A stretch of 33,367 nucleotides of DNA, taken from Gammaproteobacteria bacterium. GTDB taxonomy: Bacteria; Pseudomonadota; Gammaproteobacteria; Chromatiales; Chromatiaceae. Every line of letters starts with the position of its first letter. Position 1 is the first letter of the stretch. The notes beneath the pieces are model-generated. The model ran no database searches. It saw only the letters and a program-made list of their open reading frames with translations, and was not told the origin of the DNA. The stretch lies in the NCBI GenBank assembly GCA_015490795.1, contig WFXD01000016.1:1-33367 (forward strand). The letters are read 5' to 3'. Positions 15,343 to 25,200 of this stretch are shown here, in pieces. The translations under genes were made by a program, and so were the position numbers.

Positions 15343-17442
15343 ATGTTTGAATTTGGGGTTTTAGGCTATTCAGCTGCCGCGCTCGCCTTCTTTGTCTTTG
15401 CGGCACTGCTCTCAACCAGTTGGCGAGGCAAAACACAGGGTGGAATGCTGCTGCTTGCAGCACTGATTACCTCGATATGGGCTGCAATCTTAGCTGTACA
15501 GGCAGCCTATCAGGTGGTACCCGTGGCACTGGTTTGGGCTGTAGAGGTATTGCGTGCGCTTGCATGGCTGGCCTTCCTGATAAGGCTGCTGCTGCCACCC
15601 ACTGGAGAGCGGAGCAGATATGCCCACCATTTAAAGACTGTACGGACACTGGTTTTTCTTCTTTGCCTCCTCCTGATTATTCCCTTTGACGATCTCCTGC
15701 TATTCAATACTGAAATTCCATATTTTAATCTTGGTTTCGATCTGAGGTTTTTGGGCCAGGTACTGCTTGCACTGTGCGGCGTGCTGCTGGCTGAGCAGCT
15801 GTTTAGAAATACCCCTGCTGATGAGAGATGGGGCATAAAATACCTCTGCCTTGGTCTTGGAGGCATATTTGTATTTGATTTTTATCTGTTTTCAGATGCT
15901 CTGCTGTTCAGGCGAATTGATGGTGATATCTGGTATGCCAGAGGTGCTGTCAATGCCTTGATTGTTCCACTGATCGCTGTTGCCTCCGCGCGCAACCCCC
16001 AATGGTCAGTTGACCTGTTTGTCTCCCGGCGAATGGTCTTCTATACCACCTCACTGTTTGGTGCCGGTCTCTACATGCTGTTGATGGCCGTGGCGGGTTA
16101 CTACGTCAAACTCTATGGTGGAGAGTGGGGAACAATACTCCAAATCACCTTTATATTTGCCGCCGGTATAGGGCTGCTTGCCATCCTTCTCTCAGGCTCT
16201 TTAAGAGCCAGGCTAAAGGTCTTTTTAAATAAGCACTTCTTCAACTATCGCTATGACTATCGTGAAGAGTGGCTGCGGCTCATACATGTCCTGTCGGGTG
16301 AAGGGGAGGAGAAACCACTGCAAGAGCGGGCCATTGCAGCGATAGCGGGCATAGTGGAAAGCCCGGGTGGGCTGCTGTGGTTGCGAGAGGGCAAAGGGGC
16401 GTATAGCAATGTAGCCTGCTGGAATCTGCCAGAAGTTGGCGTGAAGGGCAGTTCGGGGCTGGAGTCATTAATGGCGTTTTTCGAACAGCGACAGTGGGTG
16501 GTCAACCTCGAAGAGTACCTTGAAGACCCCTCCTTTTATTCTGACCTGGAGCTGCCTGACTGGCTGCTGGGGCTGGAGCGCGCATGGCTTTTGGTTCCGC
16601 TGCTGCATGACGCAAGGCTACAGGGGTTTGTGTTGCTGGCAACCCCGCGGGCGCGGCATACCCTGAACTGGGAAAATATGGATCTGCTCAAGACAGCGGG
16701 TTGTCAGGTTGCCAGTTATCTGGCGCTAAACAGAGCCGCGATAGCGCTGGCAGAAGCCCAGCAGTTCGAAGGGTTCAACCGGCTTTCGGCATTTGTGATC
16801 CATGACCTGAAAAACCTGATTGCACAACTCTCATTAGTTACAAAAAATGCAGTCCGCCATAAAAACAACCCAGAGTTTATTGATGATGCCATGCAAACCA
16901 TTGATAATTCTGTATCTAAAATGAGCCGCTTAATGGCACAGATGCGCAGCGCCATGCCGGGGGACAGCCGGTCTCAAATTGAGCTCAACGCCATGCTTCG
17001 CGATTTGGTTCTTGAGCGCTCCAGCCAGCCCCCGGTGCCGGTATTCAGTGGGGTGAGTGAAGATACTATAATTCTTGCAGACAGAGACCGCATGAGCGCG
17101 GTCTTTGGGCATGTCATACAAAATGCCCAGGATGCGACACCGCCGGATGGGTGTGTTGAGATTAAGCTGCATGTTGCATCCGGGCAGGCTATAGTTGAGG
17201 TGCGCGATACAGGCCTGGGCATGGATGAGGCATTTATCAGGGAACGTCTCTTCCGCCCGTTTGACTCGACCAAGGGGCTGACTGGCATGGGGATAGGGGC
17301 TTATGAGTGTCGTGAATTTGTAAAGGCCATTGGCGGGCAGGTGCTGGTCTCCAGCGCACCAGGTGCCGGAACCCTCTTCACAATGGTGCTGCCATTGGCG
17401 CCGACTGCGTTCACTGAAAAACCAAAACCTGAAAAACAGTAA
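15343..17442 (+). CDS. prsK: PEP-CTERM system histidine kinase PrsK
   Basis: This 699-residue sensor kinase has an N-terminal region of about eight membrane helices (residues 5-285). A GAF-like sensing segment follows (about 310-465), then the phospho-accepting histidine H487 in FVIHDLKNL and an ATPase domain. The ATPase shows the N-box Asn594 (QNAQDATP), DTGLGMD and the glycine-rich GMGIGAYE. The domain layout and the following PrsR gene identify it as the kinase of the exosortase-linked two-component pair. It is expected to phosphorylate PrsR; the signal is unknown. The start has no clear ribosome site. Only 9 bases separate it from prsR. Confidence 0.9.
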   Translation: MFEFGVLGYSAAALAFFVFAALLSTSWRGKTQGGMLLLAALITSIWAAILAVQAAYQVVPVALVWAVEVLRALAWLAFLIRLLLPPTGERSRYAHHLKTVRTLVFLLCLLLIIPFDDLLLFNTEIPYFNLGFDLRFLGQVLLALCGVLLAEQLFRNTPADERWGIKYLCLGLGGIFVFDFYLFSDALLFRRIDGDIWYARGAVNALIVPLIAVASARNPQWSVDLFVSRRMVFYTTSLFGAGLYMLLMAVAGYYVKLYGGEWGTILQITFIFAAGIGLLAILLSGSLRARLKVFLNKHFFNYRYDYREEWLRLIHVLSGEGEEKPLQERAIAAIAGIVESPGGLLWLREGKGAYSNVACWNLPEVGVKGSSGLESLMAFFEQRQWVVNLEEYLEDPSFYSDLELPDWLLGLERAWLLVPLLHDARLQGFVLLATPRARHTLNWENMDLLKTAGCQVASYLALNRAAIALAEAQQFEGFNRLSAFVIHDLKNLIAQLSLVTKNAVRHKNNPEFIDDAMQTIDNSVSKMSRLMAQMRSAMPGDSRSQIELNAMLRDLVLERSSQPPVPVFSGVSEDTIILADRDRMSAVFGHVIQNAQDATPPDGCVEIKLHVASGQAIVEVRDTGLGMDEAFIRERLFRPFDSTKGLTGMGIGAYECREFVKAIGGQVLVSSAPGAGTLFTMVLPLAPTAFTEKPKPEKQ

Positions 17443-17451
17443 GGAAAAGAC

Positions 17452-18807
17452 TTGAGCGACAGACCCAAAAAACTGCTTGTTGTTGAGGATGACCCAGGGC
17501 TACAGAGCCAGCTGCGCTGGAGCTTTGAAGGCTTCGATGTTGAAGTGGCCGCTGACCGAACCACTGCACTTGCCCAACTGCGCAGATTTGAACCCAGCAT
17601 TGTCACCCTTGACCTCGGGCTGCCTCCAGACCCTGGAGGAACCAGTGAAGGCTTTGCAACGCTGCAGGAGATACTGGCATTGGCGCCCGATACAAAGGTC
17701 ATTGTCGTTACCGGGCATAACGACCGCAATAATGCAGTCAAAGCCATCGGGCTGGGGGCCTATGACTTTTATGAAAAGCCGATAGACCCAGATCTCCTGA
17801 ACCTGATTTTGGAGCGGGCCATACGGCTCTACCATCTGGAGCAACAGAATCGCCAGCTGGAGCAGCAGCAGGCCGCCACGCCATTGGATGGCTTGATTGC
17901 GGCAAGCCCCCAGATGCTAAAGGTCTGCCGCTCTATAGAAAAGCTGGCGCCAACCAACGTATCAACCCTGCTGCTGGGTGAAAGCGGAACAGGCAAAGAG
18001 GTGCTCGTAAAAGCACTGCACCGCCTAAGTGAGCGCTCCAGCAAACGGCTGGTCTCCATCAACTGCGCGGCAATTCCAGAGAATCTGCTGGAGAGTGAAC
18101 TGTTTGGCCATGAGAAAGGTGCCTTCACCGGGGCGGTAAAAACAACAATTGGCAAGATTGAGCATGCTGACGGAGGCATGCTCTTTTTGGATGAGATTGG
18201 TGACCTGCCGCTTTCTCTCCAGGCAAAGCTGCTGCGTTTTCTGCAAGAGAGAGTGATTGAACGCATCGGCGGTCGGCGTGAAATTGAAGTGGATGTACGG
18301 GTCGTATGTGCCACCCACCAGAATCTGCTTGGACAGATAAAAGAGGGGAAGTTTCGGGAAGACCTCTACTATCGCATAAATGAAGCCGCAATCGTGGTGC
18401 CGCCGCTGCGAGAAAGGGAGGGGGATGCCGTGCTGCTGGCACGCGCCTTTTTGCAGCATTTTATACAAGAGTTAAATCTGCCTGCGCGGGAGCTTTCCAA
18501 AGCGGCTTTAGAGGCTGTCGAAAACTATGAGTGGCCGGGCAATGTGCGCGAACTTGAAAATCGAATCAAACGCGCCCTGGTTATGGCCGACGAGATGCAG
18601 ATAACGCCCGAGGATCTTGAACTTGCAGACCTGGAGGTTGAAGTAGAACCTTTCAACCTTCGTGAAGTGAGAGAAGAGGCAGAGCGCAGGGCTGTCCTGC
18701 GGGCGCTTAACCATACGGATAACAACGTATCCCGCACAGCAGAGATGCTGGGCGTGACACGACCGACGCTCTACAATTTAGTGCGTAAATATAAACTTGA
18801 AATCTGA
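17452..18807 (+). CDS. prsR: PEP-CTERM system sigma54-dependent response regulator PrsR
   Basis: This 451-residue activator has a receiver domain (residues 7-125, phosphorylated Asp54, Lys109), then an AAA+ domain with Walker A GESGTGKE (176-183). The sigma54-contacting GAFTGA (223-228) and Walker B LFLDEIGD follow. A Fis-type helix-turn-helix closes the protein (AEMLGVTRPTLYNLVRKY). It starts with TTG at 17452, supported by AAGGAA 6 bases upstream. The intact GAFTGA means it should drive RpoN promoters of EPS and PEP-CTERM protein genes. No convincing sigma54 site was found before the sugar-transferase gene or the PEP-CTERM-tail gene here. Confidence 0.93.
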   Translation: MSDRPKKLLVVEDDPGLQSQLRWSFEGFDVEVAADRTTALAQLRRFEPSIVTLDLGLPPDPGGTSEGFATLQEILALAPDTKVIVVTGHNDRNNAVKAIGLGAYDFYEKPIDPDLLNLILERAIRLYHLEQQNRQLEQQQAATPLDGLIAASPQMLKVCRSIEKLAPTNVSTLLLGESGTGKEVLVKALHRLSERSSKRLVSINCAAIPENLLESELFGHEKGAFTGAVKTTIGKIEHADGGMLFLDEIGDLPLSLQAKLLRFLQERVIERIGGRREIEVDVRVVCATHQNLLGQIKEGKFREDLYYRINEAAIVVPPLREREGDAVLLARAFLQHFIQELNLPARELSKAALEAVENYEWPGNVRELENRIKRALVMADEMQITPEDLELADLEVEVEPFNLREVREEAERRAVLRALNHTDNNVSRTAEMLGVTRPTLYNLVRKYKLEI

Positions 18808-18846
18808 CTGGATTGGCAGACTGTTCACTTTGGAAGGTAAGCGCAA

Positions 18847-21627
18847 ATGATTAAAAACGCCATGTTGTGGCATAAATACACTCTGCTGGCAGCCCTCTTG
18901 ATGCTCCCTGTTGGCCTGCTGGCAGCGCCCAATGTACAGGAGCATGTAGATAAAGCTGAAAAATACCTGGCGGAAGGGGAGGTGAGGTCAGCGGTTATTG
19001 AACTGAAAAATGCACTACAGCGTGAGCCAATGCATGTTGATGCCCGAATCATGCTGGGCAACATCTACCTTAAAACAGGGGATGCCGCCTCAGCCGAGAA
19101 GGAGTTCCGGCGTGTCTCCAAGCTGCATGTCGCTCAGGAGCGGTGGCTGAAAGAGATGGGGCATGCACTGCTGCTACAGAGAAAATATAAGGAGGCGCTT
19201 GAAACAGTAAAACCGGACGCGGAAGGCCCTGGCAACCTTACAGCTGAACTATTGATCATAAGAGGGCTGGCCCATCAGGGGCTTGATCAACTGGAGCAGG
19301 CTGAAAAAGCCTACCAGGAGTCACGCGGGCTGGATCCGGAAAACAGCTCGTCATTGATCGCCATGGCCCAGCTGGCACTGAAAAGGGGTCAGCGTGAAGA
19401 GGCAGCAGCATTGGTTAACCAGGTGCTGGAGAAGGAGCCTGAAAATATCCGGGCACTCATGATTCGTGGGGATCTGGCGCGGCAGGCACGCAGGTTTGAC
19501 CAAGCGGAAGAGGATCTCACAAAAATCATCACCATCAACCCACAGCACCCACAGGCCCGTCTTGCCAGGGCGACCATCCGCTTGGCAAAAGGTGAGTTTG
19601 ACCGTGTTCCGGAAGATCTGGGTATTGTAGAGAAGCGGTTTCCAGACAGCCCGGCTGCGCAATATTTAAGAGCCCTGCTGGCATTTCAGAGCAAAGAGTA
19701 TGATAAGGCTGCGGAGCTGCTGCAACTGGCACTGCGCAATAACCCAAAGCACATCCAGAGCCAGTGGCTATATGGAATGACCAGCTATGCGAAGGGTGAC
19801 CTGGAGACAGCAGGCAAATACTTGTCCAGTGTTGTCGCCGCAATGCCTGAAAACATCCAGGCGGTTAAGCTTCTGGCAGCGACCAGAATGAAGCTCAAGC
19901 AGCCAAAAGCGGCCATTGAAGTTCTTGAGCAAACCCTGGCAAAGCACCCTAAAGACCCACAGCTAATGGCGCTATTGGGCAGCGCCTACCTGCACAGTGG
20001 CGAGCAGGAGAAGGGGGCGGATATGCTGAGCAAAGCCATCGCCATCGAACCCGATCTGGCGATATTGCGCACAGAGCTGGCGATGAGCCTGCTTGCACAG
20101 GGCGAAACAGAAGAGGCGATAACAGAGCTGAAATCAGCAGTGGATCTGGGGCAGGGCGTGGTTCAGGCCGATATACTGCTGGTGCTCTCCCACCTTCAAA
20201 AAAAGGAGTATGAAAAGGCGCTGGCGGCAAGCAAAGCGCTGGAGAAAAGGATGCCGGAAAGCCCGATACCCTTTAACCTGACTGGACTGGCATATCTCTA
20301 TAAAGGTGATACCCGGCTGGCAGCAGAGCAGTTCAATAAAGCACTCGCCATTGATCCGGGCTTTTTTACCGCAGAGATGAATCTGGCTCGAATAGATTTT
20401 GCCAACAAAGACAGTGACGCTATGGAGCGGCGCTATAAAAGCATCTTGTCAAAGTCAGAAAAACATCTTGGCGCATTGCTGGGGATGGCCGACCTGGTTG
20501 CAAAAAAAGGAGAGAATGAAGAGGTTGAAAAGTGGTTGAAAAAGGCCTATCAACTGAATCCTGAACTGCCGCAGCCAGGCATAGCATTAACCCGCTACTA
20601 TTTGAATCTAAAAAAACCACTCAAAGCATTGCCGATGGTTAATGCACTGTTGCAAAAATTTCCCAAGAACCCCAACGTATTAAAAACGGTTGCTGATGCG
20701 CAGTTAGCTGCAGGCGAAATTAACAGCGCTATTCGTAATTATGAAATCCTGACAGAGCAGCAGCCTGCAGCGCCTGGAGTGTGGCTGCTGCTGGCACGCG
20801 CCCAATTAAAGAGGGATGAGCAAAAAAATGCACGGGCAAGTCTGCAGCAGGCATTAAAACTGAAAGAGGACTTTACCCAGGCCAGGGTCATACTGGCAGG
20901 TCTGGAGCTGAAGAGCCGTAACTATGATGAAGCCTCAAGGCTGGCTGACCTGATCATAAAAAACCGCCCTGAACTCTCAGCGGGTTATGAGATAAGTGCA
21001 GCGGTATCTCAAAACAGAAAGCAGCCAGAAAAAGCGCTAGAGCTGTATGAAAAAGGGTACAGGGCACAACCATCAGCCCGGCTTGCAATCACACTTGCCA
21101 GACAATATGGCGCTGTCGGCAAGCCAGAAAAAGCGGTTGCAACGCTGAATAACTGGCTAGAGGCAGAGCCTGAAAATATTGCCGTACTGAGCATGCTGGG
21201 CATGCAGCACCAGGCGATGAAACAGGATACGAAGGCCATCAATGCCTATCAAAAGGTGCATGAGCTGGCCCCCGAAAACCTGCTCGTGCTCAATAATCTG
21301 GCGTGGCTCTATCAGACCAGAGGCGATAAAAAAGCCCTGATCCTGAGTAAAAAGGCCTATGAACTGGCACCGGAAACCCCTGAAATTGTAGATACCTATG
21401 GGTGGATACTGGTGAAATTTGGTGAGCAGGAGAGAGGGTTGCAAATACTACAGCAGGCATTTGTGAGCGCCCCGACAAATCCTGAAATTGGCTACCATGT
21501 AGCCTATGCCCTGCACAAAACAGGGCGCGGCGAAGAGGCCAAAAAGATGCTGAAGAGAAACCTGCGGGACTACCCTGAATCACCCGTGGTAAACGAGGTA
21601 GAGCAGTTGCTCAAGCAGCTGGAATAG
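18847..21627 (+). CDS. prsT: PEP-CTERM system TPR-repeat protein PrsT
   Basis: The 926-residue exported protein has a signal peptide (hydrophobic to about residue 25, cleavage near LLA-APN) and then tetratricopeptide repeats over nearly its whole length. Some two dozen helix pairs with A-x-x-x-Y/F-x-x-A-L signatures can be followed. It is the scaffold protein found with PrsK and PrsR in exosortase loci, thought to work in EPS export or protein sorting at the cell envelope. Family members are usually lipoproteins, but no cysteine lies near the cleavage site here, so this one is probably soluble in the periplasm. A good AAGGTAAG ribosome site precedes the ATG. It ends the plus-strand run and converges on queF. 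Confidence 0.87.
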   Translation: MIKNAMLWHKYTLLAALLMLPVGLLAAPNVQEHVDKAEKYLAEGEVRSAVIELKNALQREPMHVDARIMLGNIYLKTGDAASAEKEFRRVSKLHVAQERWLKEMGHALLLQRKYKEALETVKPDAEGPGNLTAELLIIRGLAHQGLDQLEQAEKAYQESRGLDPENSSSLIAMAQLALKRGQREEAAALVNQVLEKEPENIRALMIRGDLARQARRFDQAEEDLTKIITINPQHPQARLARATIRLAKGEFDRVPEDLGIVEKRFPDSPAAQYLRALLAFQSKEYDKAAELLQLALRNNPKHIQSQWLYGMTSYAKGDLETAGKYLSSVVAAMPENIQAVKLLAATRMKLKQPKAAIEVLEQTLAKHPKDPQLMALLGSAYLHSGEQEKGADMLSKAIAIEPDLAILRTELAMSLLAQGETEEAITELKSAVDLGQGVVQADILLVLSHLQKKEYEKALAASKALEKRMPESPIPFNLTGLAYLYKGDTRLAAEQFNKALAIDPGFFTAEMNLARIDFANKDSDAMERRYKSILSKSEKHLGALLGMADLVAKKGENEEVEKWLKKAYQLNPELPQPGIALTRYYLNLKKPLKALPMVNALLQKFPKNPNVLKTVADAQLAAGEINSAIRNYEILTEQQPAAPGVWLLLARAQLKRDEQKNARASLQQALKLKEDFTQARVILAGLELKSRNYDEASRLADLIIKNRPELSAGYEISAAVSQNRKQPEKALELYEKGYRAQPSARLAITLARQYGAVGKPEKAVATLNNWLEAEPENIAVLSMLGMQHQAMKQDTKAINAYQKVHELAPENLLVLNNLAWLYQTRGDKKALILSKKAYELAPETPEIVDTYGWILVKFGEQERGLQILQQAFVSAPTNPEIGYHVAYALHKTGRGEEAKKMLKRNLRDYPESPVVNEVEQLLKQLE

Positions 21628-21637
21628 TGATTGAAAA

Positions 21638-22027
21638 TCAGGGCAGAGTGACGGGTATTGCAGGTTGCCAGTTCTCTGCCCGATGCTCTGCTACTATGGC
21701 CGTATAGATCCCACCGCGCACATTGAATTCAGCTGTCAGTCGCATGAAGCGTGGTGCTGTTGCCTCCACAAGATCGTGCAGGATCTGGTTGGTTACCGCC
21801 TCATGGAAGGCACCTTCATCACGAAACGCCCACACATAGAGCTTTAGCGATTTCAGCTCAACACAGAGTTGGTCAGGGATATACTCAACGGTAAGTTCAG
21901 CAAAGTCAGGCTGGCCCGTCTTTGGGCAGAGGCAGGTAAACTCAGGCACTTGAATGCGAATGGTGTAATCGCGCGCTTGCTGCGGATTTTCAAAGGTTTC
22001 CAGAGACTTGCCGGGTTGAGATGACAT
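21638..22027 (-). CDS. queF: NADPH-dependent 7-cyano-7-deazaguanine reductase (QueF, short type)
   Basis: This 129-residue enzyme reduces preQ0 to preQ1 in queuosine synthesis for tRNA. The short, single-domain (unimodular) form is indicated by length. Key residues are the catalytic Cys34 in [11 protein letters not shown], Asp41, and the family motif ELKSLKLY followed by [13 protein letters not shown]. It is transcribed away from smc by its own promoter near 22063 and ends 10 bases from the convergent prsT. No preQ1 riboswitch fold was evident in the roughly 30-base leader. Confidence 0.93.
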   Translation of the reverse strand: MSSQPGKSLETFENPQQARDYTIRIQVPEFTCLCPKTGQPDFAELTVEYIPDQLCVELKSLKLYVWAFRDEGAFHEAVTNQILHDLVEATAPRFMRLTAEFNVRGGIYTAIVAEHRAENWQPAIPVTLP

Positions 22028-22062
22028 GATAGTGATCCGTTGAGTAGGGTTTTAGAGGGGCG

Positions 22063-22068
22063 ATTATA
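22063..22068 (-). promoter_or_regulatory. -10 element of the queF promoter
   Basis: The minus strand reads a perfect TATAAT here (ATTATA on plus), about 35 bases before the queF ATG. The -35 at 17-base spacing (TTTTCG) is weak. Confidence 0.5.
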
Positions 22069-22224
22069 CGGGGTCTGGTGAAACACGAAAACCGGCTTCT
22101 TTTCGAATCGCCAAAATAAAAACAATTCGCAATAAAATCATAAGGATAGAGCGTTGCTTCCAGTGGGTGCGTTTGCGTTTGAGCGGCTTGTATCCTGTTG
22201 CAGCTGCCTGTATCTTAGCGCCCT

Positions 22225-25200
22225 ATGCGTCTGGAAAAAATAAAGCTGGCGGGCTTCAAATCTTTTGTTGATCCCACCCATGTCCCCATGCCTGGCAACC
22301 TGGTGGGCGTGGTGGGGCCAAATGGCTGCGGAAAATCCAACATCATTGATGCCGTGCGCTGGGTGATGGGAGAAAGTTCCGCCAAGCACCTGCGTGGCGA
22401 ATCCATGGCTGACGTGATCTTTAACGGCTCCACCTCCCGCAAACAGGTGGGCACCGCCGCTGTCGAGCTGCTGTTCGACAACAGCGACGGCAGCGCCGGA
22501 GGGCAGTACGCACAGTATGCCCAGATATCGGTTAAGCGGCACGTCTCCCGTGATGGGCAATCCCTCTACTACCTGAACGGCGTACGTTGCCGCAGACGCG
22601 ATATCACGGATCTCTTCCTGGGTACAGGGCTGGGTCCACGCAGCTACTCCATTATCGAACAGGGAACCATCTCCAAACTCATTGAAGCACGCCCGGAAGA
22701 GCTGCGCCACTTTCTGGAAGAGGCGGCGGGCATATCGAAATACAAAGAGCGACGGCGGGAGACCGAGAGCCGGATCAGGCATACACGCGAGAATCTCGAA
22801 CGGCTCGATGACCTGCGGGAGGAGATTGCCAAACAGCTGCAACACCTGAAACGCCAGGCCGCCACCGCAGAGAGATACAAGGTTCTGAAGCAGGAGGAGC
22901 GGCGGCTGAAAGCAGAGCTGCTGGCGCTGCGCTGGAGCAGCTTTGATAACAGCCTGCAACAGCAGGATAGAGCCATTGCAGAGCAAGAGACCGCACTGGA
23001 AGCGGCAGTGGCAAAGCAGCGTCGGCAGGAGGCGGAGATCGAGCGGCAGCGGGAAGAACAGACCTGCGCCAATGACCATTTCAACAAGGTGCAGGCCGAT
23101 TTCTATCGCATAGGCGCCGAGATTTCCCGCTTGGAGCAGGCCATTCAATACGCCAAGGATGCGCGCCATCAGAGTGAACATGATCTTGAACAGGCGGAAG
23201 AGGCCCTGGCCGAAGCCAGCAACCACCGTCAGCAGGATGAGCAGAGCCTGAAGGCGCTGAGCCAGGTTCTGGCAGAGGATGAACCCAAGCTGCTGGCTGC
23301 CCGCAGCCATGAAAAAACCGCTACAGAGCAGCTGCAGGAGGCCGAGCAGGCCATGCAGAACTGGCAGAACGAGTGGGACAGCTTTAACCAGAGATCCACC
23401 GAACCGGCTCAAACCGCACAGGTCGAGCGTACCCGCATCAACCACCTGGAGCAGCAGGAGCGCCAGCTTTTGCAGCGGATGGAGCGTCTGAACCGAGAGC
23501 TGGGACAACTGGATGATTCTCAACTAAGCAAGGAGATTTTGCAGCTGGAACAACAGGCCAAGGAGGGGCAGGGAGAGATAGACAAACTGCAACAACAGCT
23601 GACCAGCCGGATTGCCCGGCTGGGAGAAGTGAGGGAGGCCAATGCCCGGTGTGCCAGCAAACTCGACCAGATACGCGAACAACAGCAGATGGCCCGAGGG
23701 CGCCAGGCCTCACTGGAAGCGCTGCAACAGGCGGCGCTGGGCAAACAGGAGAGCGCCGTAGTCGAGTGGCTGGAGGCGCATGAACTGGCCGGCGCCACCC
23801 GCCTGGCCGAACGGCTGGACGTGGCGCCAGAGTGGCAACACGCCGTGGAGACCGTGCTGGGTTTCCATCTGCAGGCGGTATGTGTTGACACCTTCCCCGA
23901 TCTGGCCGCCAGCCTCCAGGCACTGCAAAATGGCACCCTGACACTATTCGATACCACGAAAAAAACAGCCTCAAAAAGAGCGGAAGATTTCACAGAGCGC
24001 CTCATCTCCAGAGTCAGCTCCCCCTGGCCGCTGGATGACCTGCTGGGCAGCGTGCGGCTGGCTGAAGATCTTGCCCATGCCCTTAAACTGCGGGATAGCC
24101 TGGCTGAATACGAATCCATCATCACCCGTGATGGTATCTGGATGGGACGCAACTGGCTGCGCATGGCACAGGAGAAGGATGAAAAATCCGGTGTATTGGC
24201 GAGAGAGGATGAGCTGCGGCAGATCGCCACCGAACTAAAGCAGTCGGGCGCGCAGATAGAGCAGCTGGCAGCTGATTTTGAGCGGGGCCGGCAGCAGCTG
24301 AAAGAGATAGAGCAGTCCCGGGAGCAGCTTCAGCGCCAACTTGACGAGGCCAACCGAAGAGAGGCGGGCCTGCGCGCAGCGCTTGGGAGCAAGCGGGTAA
24401 AGGCCGACCACCTGAGCGCCCGGCGCAAGGCCATTGGCCAGGAGATTGCTGAGCTGCGCAGCCAGATCAGTGCCGATAAAGATGAACTGGAGCGCGCCAA
24501 AACCAGCCTGCACAGCGCGCTGGAGAAGATGGAGATGCTGGCCCAGCAGCGCCAGCGGTTGATCGAGCAGCGCAACCGCCTGCGCACAGTGCTGTCAGAA
24601 AAGCGGGATGAAGCGAGCCAGCGGCGAAACAGGGCACATGAACTTGCACTCAAGATAGAGGCTGTGCGCTCATCCAGTCAGTCACTGACGCAAGGGCTGG
24701 AGCGCATGGCAACGCAGTTAAGCCAACTGAGCCACCGCCGGGAGGAGCTTAAAGCCAATCTGAGTAAGGGCACAGAGCCGCTGGCGGAGCAGGGTCGGCA
24801 GCTTGAACAGCAGTTGGAAGCACGGATCAAGGTAGAGGCGCAGCTGACAAAGGCGCGTGAAGCAGTAGAGGGGATAGAGCAGAAACTGCGGCAACTGGAA
24901 CAGGATAGAGGCCAATCGGAAGAGGCGGTACAGCGGGAACGCAGCCGGCTGGATCAGAGCCGGATGAAGCGGCAAGAGGTGCTGATACGCGGCAAAACGA
25001 TAGAGGAGCAGCTGAACGAAACAAATTTCAGCCGCGACCAGCTGATTGACGAACTGGCCGATGGGGCCACAGAGGCGCAGTGGCAGGAGCAGGTGGAGCG
25101 GATGGATATGCGCATCCGCCGGCTGGGCGCGATCAACCTGGCCGCCATCGACGAATTTCAGGAGCAGTCCGAGAGAATGGAGTACCTCGATGCCCAGCAC

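Noticed and set aside
22028-22062. PreQ1 riboswitch before queF
   Set aside because: The leader is only about 30 bases after the predicted start point and shows no H-type pseudoknot pattern.
22138-23523. 461-codon open frame on the minus strand
   Set aside because: It lies opposite the smc gene, whose motifs are intact. Its low-complexity Leu/Gln-rich product mirrors the coiled-coil coding strand and has no family match.
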